Positions 1 through 9,949 of a DNA stretch of 64,000 nucleotides are shown here, piece after piece. How positions within the stretch are numbered: position 1 is the stretch's first letter; each line of letters starts with the position of its first letter. The stretch is from Adiantum capillus-veneris (lineage: Eukaryota > Streptophyta > Polypodiopsida > Polypodiales > Pteridaceae), in the NCBI GenBank assembly GCA_014529385.2, contig CM043963.1, positions 81,432,412-81,496,411 on the forward strand, read 5' to 3'. Made by a program: the position numbers and the translations under genes. The notes below the pieces were generated by a model, which had not been told where the DNA came from, ran no database searches, and worked only from the letters and a program-made list of their open reading frames with translations.

Positions 1-10
1 GCTAGTTTTT

Positions 11-922
11 TTACAAAAATGCATACATAAGGGGTACATATAATACCTGAAAATATATTGGTAAAGGATTATCTAAATACCTTTTGTTGCACGTGCTATA
101 TGCAATTTTTACATAGTGAACTCCCCGAGGGACAGGCTGGGAGGTAAACTTCTCTTTGAACTTGTCAAAAGCATTTTTATCCTTAGCAGTCCATGAATAC
201 TTAACTTTCTTCTTTGTTAAGTCATGTAATGGTCCTACTATTTGAGAAAATTTTGCTATGAAGCATATATTGTATGCACACATACCAATAAAGATTCTTA
301 GTTCATGTAGATTCCTTGGATTAAGCCATGCTTTTATTACCTCTAACTTTGATGGATCCATACGGATACCATCTTGAGAGATCATATGACCTAATTATTG
401 AATCTCTTGAAGGAAAATTTCGTTCTTCTTTTGGTTGAGAAAAAGTTTTTTCTCCCTCAATGCTTGGAAAATCACTTGGACATGTTTCTCGTGTTCCTCC
501 AAGGACTTGGAATAGATAATGATATCATCAAAGAACACTCCATCAATGAACTTGCGGTACGGTCTAAAGATTTGCTCCATTAGACGCTTGAACATCGTTG
601 GTGCATTAGTCAAGCCAAAAGGCATGTCTAGATATTCATAAAGGCCAAACATTGTATGAAACGGGGTTTTTAGGATATCTTCATCCAGTATCCTTATTTG
701 ATGATAGCCACTTTTAAGGTCAATCCTACTGAAGTAGGTAGAGCCTTGTAGCTTATCAAATATATCTTCTATCCGAGGCATGGGAAATTTGTTTTTGATA
801 GTGATATGGTTTAGTGTTCGATAGTCCACACACATAGGGTATGTATCATCTTTCTTTTGCACTAAAAGGACTGGAGAACAAAAGGGAGAGGAGGTAGGCC
901 TCACCATCCCTTTGTCAACCAA
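11..922 (-). pseudogene. Gyp1 reverse transcriptase, broken by one in-frame stop
   Basis: This frame encodes the Ty3/gypsy RT core: the entry motif around MVRPTSSPFCSPVLLVQKKD, then VDYRTLN, SRIDLKSGYHQIRI, the MPFGLTNAP palm motif and the catalytic box as FFDD, a variant of Y-x-D-D. The frame runs from 922 to 11 with a single TAA at 395-397. After that stop it continues into the RT connection (GIRMDP, then LRIFIGMCAYN), which normally leads into RNase H. The RNase H itself is beyond the window edge. The protein would copy element RNA into DNA in cytoplasmic particles. FFDD keeps both metal-binding aspartates. Confidence 0.88.
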
Positions 923-1114
923 TTCTTGTACTTGCCTCTTGATCCCCTCTTATTGAGCTTGAGAAACTTGATAAGAAGGCTTGTTAGGCGGTGAGCTTCC
1001 TGGTAGGAGCTCAATGCGATGGTCATCATCTCCTCATTTTGGAGGCAAGTCCATACGGATATCATTGATCAACACATCTTGAAATCCTTTTAGAAAATTA
1101 GACAAGTCTAACTC

Positions 1115-1915
1115 TTATTGATTCCTACCATTTACATTTGATGAACCATTAGGACTTTTTAGGGAATCTTTGATAAAAATCATGTACGCAAAAACTGAGC
1201 TCTTCATAAATTTATCAAAAGCAAGAGGCTTTACAAGTGGTATAGTACAACCAAACTCACTAGCATCTATATACATGTTCTTTCCCCTGTAGGTGAAGTA
1301 GATTCTCCTTTCAAGGAACTTCATGTTGGTAGCCATGCGGTTGAACCATGGTGCCCCTAAGAAAGCATCCTCATGCTGGAGAGGAGAGATGAGAAATTAT
1401 TCTTTGTCGACATAGATTTGGACATGAAGCCTCAACTTCCCAATCAAGGGAGTAACGGAGGCTTGATGTCCCTTGAAAGCAGTGTCGACCATTACAGCAT
1501 CTCCCATCTCGAAAGCTTGAATGCCCAACTTGGTGGCCAAATCTGTTGATATGAAGTTGTGAGTAGATCTAGGGTCAAGCAAGATGAAGGCAACATGATC
1601 CCTCACCTTTCCCCAAGCATAGGAGAGAGGTGAACCTTTGCAAATGAGCATCCTCTTTTGGAGCTTTAATGGTGGAAGCTCTAGCAATCTCATTGCAAGC
1701 ATTTCTCTTGGGGCAAGAACGATAGCCATGTACTTGCTCCCACTCTTAAAACATTTATGGTCCTTGCAAAAAGATTCAAGCTCTTTAGGAGAGATTTTGT
1801 TTTTACCTTTGTAAGCTCCCTTAATCTTGGACTGATTGGTGTTGTTATTGTTTTCGGAATTTCCTTGGGAAGAATTTTGGGCATTGCCCTTGTTGGAACT
1901 TGATGTGCGAACCAA
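1115..1915 (-). pseudogene. Gyp1 aspartic protease region with decayed zinc knuckle
   Basis: Two minus-strand pieces (1915-1397 and 1336-1115) match the retropepsin block of the other Gyp1 copies. The landmarks are the active-site region FILLDPRSTHNFIS, then DLATKLGIQAFEMGD and TPLIGKLRLHVQIYVDKE. The expected D-S/T-G triad reads D-P-R here and D-P-G in the copy at 63.2 kb. The upstream CKDHKCFKSGSK stretch is what remains of a CCHC zinc knuckle that is intact in the right-hand copy. The 1336-1115 piece is the linker toward RT (FLERRIYFTYRGK). The protease would cleave the Gag-Pol polyprotein. The lost glycine and broken frame make this copy inactive. Confidence 0.75.
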
Positions 1916-2002
1916 CCATGGTGTGATGGATTACTTCGGTGATAGAACCAGTCCGTTGGGAGTTGACATACTCGGCCATCTCTTCAGGTAATCCTGCACA
2001 AA

Positions 2003-2988
2003 CTATTGCTTTTGCTCGGCAAAGTTCATCTTTTGGAAGACAATAGCCTTGAGATGTAGGTCACAAAACTTTTCCACATATTTGTGAATAGACTCATATG
2101 AGAGAAGATTTAAAGTACGCCATTCGGTAAGCACTTTGTCCTTTGCATCACTTGCAAGGAATTGCTTCATGATGAAAACTTGTAGAATTTTCCATGTCTT
2201 TGGGGCTTTTCCATAGACACAAAGTCTAGCCCACCATTGACGAGCTGATTTTTGGAAGTGCATAGCTACATAGTGTAGCTTGGAGGACTCTGTGAAGTCC
2301 TCATCTCCAAAGGCCACATCAAATTGTTGGATGAAGTCCAACAATACAATGTTGGTAGCACCAAAGGTGCCATCATAGGTGAGAAAAGAGATACTCTTTC
2401 CTCCCTCCTTGAACTTCTTGAGATTTTGTGACCTTTGCCATGTAGGGTATGACTTGTGATGTCCTCCCTTCTTATATTCTCTAGGAGAATAGCCATAGCT
2501 TTCATCGAAAGAGGAGGAAGGTGAAGAAGAAGGAGAAGAGGGTGACCTCCTTCCTGCCCTTTTCTTCCTTTCTTTCCTCTCTTTCCTTTTGGAGTGACAA
2601 GGAGAAGGATTGTGGGTTGATCGTTTTCTCGTGGGAGGAGTTGGTGATCGTCTAGACCGCCGTCTTTGTGGAGCCACATATTCAAAGAAACTTAAAGTTT
2701 CATTACTTTCTTGCTCTTTGGATTCCTCCTCTCATATCGGACAGAGTCTTCTTTTGGGGGTTTCTTCAAGAGGCCTCCTAATCTCTCTCTCTCCACTTGG
2801 AGAGGAAGGGAAATTCCATAATCGCAAAGTTGTTGAGTAGCTTCGGCTTGCAAAGCAAGATTTCCCATCGCTTGTTGCAACCTAGTAACAAGATAATTGA
2901 CAAACATGGGGGCGTCATCATTAGCACTTTCATGTGAAAAATCAAAGTTATCAATGTTCATTCTACTCTCTTGGTTATTGTCAGCCAT
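2003..2988 (-). pseudogene. Gyp1 gag (N-terminal, RS-rich and capsid segments)
   Basis: The first piece (2988-2692) begins MADNNQESRMNIDNFDF and is clearly homologous to the right-hand gag start at 53196. After a stop or frameshift near 2680 a second piece (2677-2003) carries a very basic arginine/serine-rich stretch (RRRSRRSP, KRKERKERKKRAGRRSPSSP). It then enters a retrotransposon Gag capsid domain, with FDVAFGDEDF, HFQKSARQWW, IMKQFLASDAKDKVL and the YESIHKYVEKF helix. Gag forms the virus-like particle that packages element RNA. The RS-rich insert is unusual and is kept in the other copies. Family assignment is secure; the exact lesion between the two pieces was not resolved. Confidence 0.85.
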
Positions 2989-3109
2989 GTTAACAAAATT
3001 TTGAGTACTTACTTAGTGTATGATTTGGCAATTCAAAACGCTAGTTTCTACTCCTCTTAGCCTTTCAAAAGTGGAACTTAAGTATCAACACCCACGGCTT
3101 GTCTAGTCT

Positions 3110-3250
3110 TGCTTGTCTAGACTTGCGTGTCTAGTCTCTCGTCCTTTTGTAGTAGTCTCTCGGCCTGGTCTAGTCCTCTCTTGTCTAGGTCTATCCAAGT
3201 GGTCTAGTCACTTGCCCTGATCTAGTGGAGTCTGGACTAGTGTTTAGTAA
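3110..3250. repeat. GTCTAG-rich short repeats
   Basis: The hexamer GTCTAG or close variants (GTCTAGTC, TTGTCTAG) recur many times in about 140 bp, between the end of Gyp1 similarity and the start of the plus-strand gag. This looks like local slippage repeats. The rest of the gap to 3426 shows no gene or motif I recognise. Confidence 0.6.
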
Positions 3251-3426
3251 TCTAAAGGTCTTCGAGCCCAAATCTTGTGTGGGATTTTGGTTATTGCATG
3301 ACACATACAATGCAATCAAAAGAGTGACAAAGGCCACTACTAAAACCTCTAGAGTACTACCACTAAAAGCATCAACCCTTCGTGCCAAGTAGAAGTCCAC
3401 CAGTCCCATTACCCCTACCTTCCACC

Positions 3427-4575
3427 ATGCCTACCTCCATTCCCCCAACTAGCTCTACACCTCCCCAGTCACCCCCCTCAATACAATTCTCACCCATTGT
3501 GTTACAACAAGCTCTTTAGCAATAGGCTCTTGCAGAGACAAGCATAGAAGAGCTCACAAGCGTTCTGGCTAAGGTGAATATCAAGTTTCTAACATTCAAG
3601 TGTCTCTCCATAGAAGATGCCGATGAACTTTTCTAGAGATTTGTTTCCCTTAGCAGGGGTCATGGCCTCAATTGAGAAGACATCTACTTAGTACTCTTCC
3701 CATCCACCTTGGATGGCTTAGCAAATAAATGGTACAGACAGTTTGTAGAAAACCACTTTAAGACTTGGGCCATATTAAGACAACAATTTTATGAAGCTTT
3801 TAGACCAAGAGACTTCCAAGAGAAGGTTCTAGATGAGTTGGCCAGCCTGATGCACAACCCAAAGAGACTTTTGTAAAACTCATGACTAGAACAAAGTCTC
3901 GAGTCCAAGCTTCCTCAACAATCAGGTGAATTTATGGTCAAGAAGTGGGTAGAGAAGGCTCTTCCTAAGACTTCTCAGCAAAAACTGAGAGAGAGTCTCC
4001 GATGTGAAGCCACTTTGGAGGAGTTTTTTGGTTCCTCTACTAGGATAGAGGGGAAAGGAAGCTATTTACCAACTCTCCTCAGGTGGTAGAGACTTCCTTT
4101 GCACTCTTGGAAAGTACATCTGACCCCTTGACTTCTTTACACAGGGAACTAGAATCCCTAAAGTTACAGCAAGCTCTTCAAGACAAGAGGTCCTTCTCTC
4201 TTAGACAAGAGAAGCCTCCACATGACAAGTCTTTGGAACGGATCAAGTGTGAGCTAGAAGAGCTTAGGTCTCAGCAATAGACTAAGGCTATGGTTTGGTG
4301 TAGCTCATGCCATTTGCCAGGGCACCCTCCATATGAATGCCCCCTTCGGACTTATTGCCACTTCTGTGAAAAGTCTGGACATGAAGACAAGGATTGCTAC
4401 TACCTCAAGGGATTGCAACAAATAAAGAAAAGTCTTGGTCCCACTCTTCAATAAGGTCCAACACCTGCATCCAACATGGTTTTCCCTTATGCCCATCCAA
4501 ACCACATGCCACCTTTGCTGACAGCCCCTCCTATGCAAGGTATGCATAGTACTACCTTTATGAAGTATAGCTGGC
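3427..4575 (+). pseudogene. Decayed gag of another retroelement with two CCHC zinc knuckles
   Basis: From the ATG at 3427 the plus strand reads a proline/serine-rich start. A Gag capsid domain with several stops follows: LFPSTLDGLANKWYRQF, then WAILRQQFYEAFRP and DFQEKVLDELASL. Two tandem CX2CX4HX4C zinc knuckles lie at 4299-4397 (CSSCHLPGHPPYEC and CHFCEKSGHEDKDC), where Gag would bind genomic RNA. The capsid differs from all other gags here, so this is a separate family. Its orientation is opposite to the neighbouring Gyp1 copy and no LTR was recognised for it. In-frame stops (for example in the DADELF and GHGLN stretches) make it a pseudogene. Confidence 0.8.
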
Positions 4576-5457
4576 CATGAGTGAGCAAAGAAAATCAGGA
4601 GGAGGAGGAGGACCTTGCTTGTTGCTACAATGAACGTGGGAGAAAGGAAATGGTTTACTTGGTGTGACAAAGGGAGGTGGTAGTGGTAGAGCGGGAGAGT
4701 AGGCTGGTGCCGATGGAGATAGAAGAAGGTGGATGCCCCTTGCTTGGTGTGGAAATTGGAGGTGGGAGGGGAGGAGAGAGGAGCTTCCGTACTGCTACAA
4801 TGGAGATGATAGTAGAGAGATAGTGTTGGAATGGAGAGGGAGTGTGATGGTTGCAATCGAGGAGGGCTTGGAAAAGAGGTTCTAGAGAGAGAAAATCACT
4901 TTTTAGGTATGGAATAGTTTTGGATTGAAATTTAGGGCTTTTTGGTGCACGTTTTGATTTTTGGAGGTCAAAAAATTCTTTTATGACCGTAAAATAGGTT
5001 AAGGGGGATTTTAAAAAGATAAGATTTGAGTTTTCAAAAATTTGAAAATTTTGGGGTTTCTTCAAAACCGGGTAAAAAAGGAGGGAAACTTGGAGGTTCC
5101 AAGTGCGCCCCAACCCCCATCTTCCCATCACTAGGTAAGAGGCCATTAAGAAGTGTGAGACTACTTTGTTCCCTACTTTTTTTACTGCATAGAGTATGTC
5201 TACCACCCTCTTCTCATCGACTGCATAGAGTTCGACTAAAAAATGGGCTTATTATCTTCTCTGTGATAGATGCATGTAAATGTGATCTTTTTTTTTTGCT
5301 AAAAGTACTTGCAATCGACTATTTAAAACCTGATTGCCCAAGCAAAATTCCAAAACAGTGCATTTTTTGGCCTGTAGATAATATGAGCATTTTTTCGTGG
5401 CCTAAAATTGGAGTTTTTTCACATGAACATCTTGTTTGGGTGATATGCTCAAAAGAT
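4576..5457. other. Gene-free segment with one half-palindrome
   Basis: No coding domain is visible. A purine-rich stretch near 5070-5100 and poly-T at 5288-5297 are present. Around 5240 the text ATGGGCTTATTATC matches the right arm of palindrome array A, so this stretch is probably the left continuation of array A, separated from it by the solo LTR at 5458-6997. Confidence 0.5.
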
Positions 5458-6997
5458 TGTAATGGAAATGGCCTATGAACTTTGAGAGTAGCGGAATTAG
5501 GAAATTAGATAAAGCACTTTTGTGAGATTACTTTGTGAGCATAGAGGGTGAACTTATTTGATGGTAGCAACATAAACATGGTACTTAGTTAACTTGGCAT
5601 GAACAATACTTTTTCAAGAGAGAGAGAGTTTAGAGAACATAACAACCAATTTATGTGGAGCCGATCCTCCCTCCAATAGGCATTTGTATTATAGATTCTC
5701 CCATCAAGAGAGACTTGGTACAAAACAATATTTGTGTTCCTTGTGACCTAGGTGATGCAATGAAGATGGAAAGCTTCATGCATCACAAGCATAACATAAA
5801 CTTTGCAAAAGAAAGCATTAACTATCCCAAAACAAATTCCCAAGGCCTCAAACACCTTCGAATGTGGAGAGAGCTAGCGGGGAATGAGGGTAGGGAAGAG
5901 GAAGAAGAAAAATTTCATGGAAGAAAGAATTAATTCCTTACTTATCATCACTCTTCTTGCTAGCATACATAATAGCTTAGTAATAAAGATGGAGAAGATG
6001 GCAAGCTTAAGCATTGAAGCATGGATCTTGATTGGATTTGCATTCCATAGTCAAGAGTGTTGGTGTAGGATCTCAACTTCTCTACTAGCTTGGAGAAGGA
6101 GATGGAACTCTTGCACTTTGCACTCCACACAATGAGAGTGTGTGTGAGTGTGTGTGGGAGAGTATACCCCCCAAGCTAGCCCCCTTCTTGGTTTGGTCGA
6201 CCCCCCCTCACACATGCTTGAAGCTAATTGGACCCGTGCAAGCCTGGCCAATCACAAGCAGGATGCATTACAAGCAACAAGGTTACTATTAATCAAATCT
6301 ACTTAACTATCATTGGACCCCTTGGGAGGCCAACCAATAGGCTCTGTACACCCCTTGAGGGTAACCTAGCTAGGGGCTTGACATGTGTCCTACTTGCCTC
6401 TTAAGCAAGGGGTGCCCTTTGGGAGAGAGAGTAGTCAAGCAACCCCTCCCACTTGAATGGATCGTCCCCTCCTTGTAGGGATATGTGTTGACTTTTGTGA
6501 CACCTCAAGCCCCTCAACCTTGGGCCCAATTCTCACCACAAGCTCGGCCCTTAAGTCCCTCAAGCTTGGGCTGCGTTCCCACCTCAAGTACAACCCTAGC
6601 ATCTCAAGCATGACAAGCACCTCAAGCATCTCAATCATCAAGCACTTCAAGCATCTCAAGAATCTCAGTCATCAGGCTCATGACAAGCACCTCAAGCTTG
6701 GGCCACGTTCCCACCTCAAGCACAACCCAAGCTTACATAAGGTCAAAAGACTTTTAACACTAACCTTTGGAGGTCTTCAATGAAGTTAACCCTAAGGTCT
6801 TTAAACTCCATTGGTTAGCCTTGCTCTTTTACAAACCATCTCTCATTTGGGCCCCTTTACCATTGGCCTCGTGTTGAGATAGATCTATAAGCACATGTCT
6901 ATATCATAACCCTTGTTCCCGTTTATTCTCCCACATTAAATGATCAATTTAATATGAGAAAATCATTTGGCTTGGTTAGGTATTAGATTTTATGACA
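5458..6997 (-). mobile_element. Solo LTR of Gyp1 with flanking 6-bp direct repeat
   Basis: Read on the minus strand this starts TGTCAT at 6997 and ends ATTACA at 5458. It matches, in inverted orientation, the 5' LTR of the right-hand Gyp1 copy (51205-52781). Shared blocks include the start (TGATTTTCTCAT), the microsatellite area near 6130, the CTTGGTTGGATTTGCAT-like block and the end (AATGGCCTA). AAAGAT lies directly on both sides (5452-5457 and 6998-7003). No coding sequence, primer site or polypurine tract adjoins it, so it fits LTR-LTR recombination leaving a solo LTR. Small ORFs inside it are not real genes. Confidence 0.78.
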
Positions 6998-7185
6998 AAA
7001 GATTGTGAGTCCATTTGAGTGCAAATCTAAGCCAAAATAACTTTCACTCTAAACATTAGGTAACTGAAGGTAAGAACACTCAAACCAGAATAGAATTGGT
7101 TGAAACTTCTTGACTAGTCTTAAAATATCTTGTTTTAAGTGTGTGAGTTGAAAAAGTTGAAAAACGTGACAAAATTGGGCACCTA

Positions 7186-8796
7186 AATAATGAGTGCGCT
7201 TATTATCTTTGTTTTCAAAATTTTACAATTTTCATCATTTGACAACACCACATGTTAGAACATAGTATAACACGCTGATTAAAGTTGGTGCCATTTGGAG
7301 TTGTAAGTTGTCGGTTAGGCCTAGATTTCATTGAAGACCACTACAGACACAAAATTTAGCCTAGGAACTTGAAGTCTGAACCAAACTCCATGAAATGTGA
7401 TTTGTGACTTGTTTATAGTGTAGACATCCAATACAAGTCAAAAATTGTGAAAAAGAAATTCGTTTTGACTTGAGAGATAATAAGCGGGCTTATTATCTCC
7501 TACCCTAAAAAATCAACTTTTTGAAAAATTTTCAAAGGGGATTGGATCTAGGGTAGTAATAGCGTGCTTATGTGGATTTTCAAGTGATTTGGACATCATT
7601 TGTCTTGCATGACCACTAAAATTGCATCTGAAATTGCCATACTAAAAAACTACTAGGTCATTGAGCTAAACTTGTCCAAATTTTGTACAACCTCATTTAG
7701 AGCTTATTGAGCATGCACTTGACTAGCGAGAACCATCAAAATTTGAAAATTTTGCAAATTTGAGCATGAAGATAATGAGCACGCTTATTATCTGTCTTCA
7801 AAATTGCAAAACTTTCATCAATTGAGTATACCACATGTTAGCCTATTGTGTATTGAGCTTTATGATTTAAATTTGGTGTCATTTGGAGCTATTGAGACCC
7901 GATTGTGCCAAATTTCTCTAGAATCCAACGACAATTACAAAAAGGAGCTAAAAACTTGAAAAAATTGTTCCAAGCCTCATAAAACTTGCCAAGTGACCTA
8001 TTAGTGTGGATCAAGAAACTTTGAAAAAATCTTCATTTTGGGCCAAAAGATAATAAGTGCATTTTTGGCAAGATAATAAACTTGATTTTTTCGAGGGGTC
8101 AAACCTCATGAAACTTGCCAAATGACCTATTCATAGTGTCTACAACTAGTGTATCACAAGAAATTTGAACAAAATCTTCATTTTAGGTCAAGAGATAATA
8201 AGGGGGCTTATTATCTCCTTCTCCAAAACACAAGATTTTGAACTTTTCTTGAAAGGACCTTGATCTACGATAGTAATAGATTGCATTTGCCAAATTTCAA
8301 GTGGTTTGGAGTAATTTTTGGGTCAAAAGATAATAAGCGCTTTTTTGGCAGGACAATAAGCATGATTTTTTCAAGTGATCCAAATGTTGTGAAACTTGTC
8401 AAGTGACCTATTCATAGTGTGCACAACTAGTGTACGACGACAAAAAAATGGGAAAAACCCTTTATTTTAGGTCAAGATATAATAAGCGAGCTTATTATCT
8501 CTTTCTCCAAAACACAATATTTTAAACTTTTCTTGAAGGGACTTTGATCAGCTAAGATGGTAATAGAGTGCATGTACCAAATGTCAAGTGATTTGGAGTA
8601 GTTTTGATCAAGATTAGCAAGTGTTTTGTATCAGAGTCTACAAATCACTAAAACTAGTGAAATCTCTACAATACTTGTCCAAATCTGTTGGAAATTAATT
8701 TAAAGCTCTTTGATCATATTCTTAATATGTGTGCATTGTCAAAAATGAAAAAAATATATATTTTTGAGCAAGAAGATAATAAATGGGCTTATTATC
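7186..8796. repeat. Palindrome array A (22-bp dyads about 290 bp apart)
   Basis: A dyad built from GATAATAAGCG and its reverse complement recurs. Full copies start at 7186, 7477, 7771, 8194, 8478 and 8775; left halves start at 8049 and 8329. Steps are 291, 294, 278, 145, 135, 149 and 297 bp. The copy at 7477 has perfect 10-bp arms. Other copies vary mostly in the centre. The DNA between is a diverged tandem unit with recurring phrases such as ATGAAACTTGCCAAGTGACC and TTGGAGTCATTTGG. The two half copies share a downstream block with TTTTTGGCA and AATAA. No coding potential is seen. Position beside a decayed element suggests LTR or untranslated DNA. Confidence 0.8.
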
Positions 8797-9949
8797 TCTT
8801 GCTAGCTAGAGAGCTCGTATTTGACATTTTTTGGTTCCCAAGGTTAGTAGACATATAATAAAGATAGCCTGAAAAATTTGGAGTCATTTGGTCATTGTTT
8901 GCTACTAGAAATTGGGTTTTCAAAAAAGAAAGGTTGCAGATTGGTCTTTTGGCTACTTTTGCAAAAGTGATACTGAAAATTGGAAAACCTTCAAAATCGG
9001 GTCGTAATCTATTCAACTAGCCTAAGAATATCCTTCTTCTAGACCCATTGGAAAAGTTGTGTCTTAGTTCAAAGAACGAACACCAGGTGAGCTAAAGACT
9101 GATCATGCAAGCTACAACTCTGCAAGTACAGCCATTGCATGTTGGGAGTTTGTGTGGTGTACTTTGGACCTAGAATCAAAAGACTACGGACACATTTGAT
9201 TACAAATTAGTATTTTGAAGGCCCAATTTTTCATAATTTCAATGGATTGCAGTCAATCCTAATGCATTCGAGCTAGAGTTGCCCAACTCTTGTGTGTCTA
9301 GAAAGCATTCAACTGCCACAATCGCTATGGCAAAAGCAATCTTTTCAACCAAAGAAGGAGGAATTTGACCATGCAACAATATAATTTGCTAGGAGATATC
9401 TGTACAAAATGAAAACAACATGGGCTCAAATTGAGAGGAGGATTCAAGTGTACTAGAGCCAGCCAATAGTAGCAGTAGCACATGCACAAGTGTAGCAGAG
9501 CAAATCTTACAACTATGTGACTATAGTGGAGACAAAGTCTTGTATACTAATTTAGAAGGGCATAGGCATCTGAGGAGCAGTAAGCAGCATAGGATCCAAG
9601 ATCCTATTGATCAGAGTGAACCCAGATCCACAGAACTGCCAAATGTTCACAGATTTTGGTGGATCCAGGTATTGCAAGCTCAAAGATGAGGTGTAGATAG
9701 ATGCTCAAAAAATTGATCCAAGTAGATATCCAAACATCTGCACAAGCTAGCAGACCATAAAGTTGGTGCATATGCAATCAAGATCTTTGTACATGGATTA
9801 TAGTGGTCAAGTCTACAATCAAGAGCCACAAATGGAAAATCCAAGAAACCAACCAATAGAGGCAAGTCTTGTCAGAGCACCAGGAGATAGATAGTATAAA
9901 GGTCAAGATGAGGCAACCTACAATCTAATGCTAAGTGTTTTGAAAGAGG
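8797..9949. other. Gene-free DNA between array A and decayed Gyp4
   Basis: No domain or intact frame could be recognised. The composition shifts from AT-rich array-like text to A/G/C-rich, stop-laden text resembling the decayed coding DNA that follows. It may be an eroded LTR end plus the 5' part of a gag, but I cannot show that. Confidence 0.35.

Larger units (their letters stand above)
1..3100 (-). mobile_element. Gyp1 copy A, partial Ty3/gypsy element (gag-pro-RT)
   Basis: Read on the minus strand, the order is gag (2988-2003), retropepsin (about 1915-1397), linker, then reverse transcriptase (922-11), the usual Ty3/gypsy order up to RT. The left edge of the window cuts it, so RNase H, integrase and 3' LTR lie outside. 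The gag leader (2989 to about 3095) matches the leader before the right-hand Gyp1 gag at 53196. Similarity stops near 3100, where unrelated DNA follows, so the 5' LTR and primer site are missing. The genes carry in-frame stops and frameshifts, so this is a dead copy. Confidence 0.88.

Noticed and set aside
3191-3409. 72-codon minus-strand frame with a hydrophobic segment
   Set aside because: It lies in the GTCTAG-rich junction DNA, has no family resemblance and no start context.
7186-8796. Regularly spaced palindromes that could suggest a CRISPR array
   Set aside because: The spacing is about 290 bp, the units between are themselves diverged repeats, there are no cas genes, and the context is eukaryotic retroelements.
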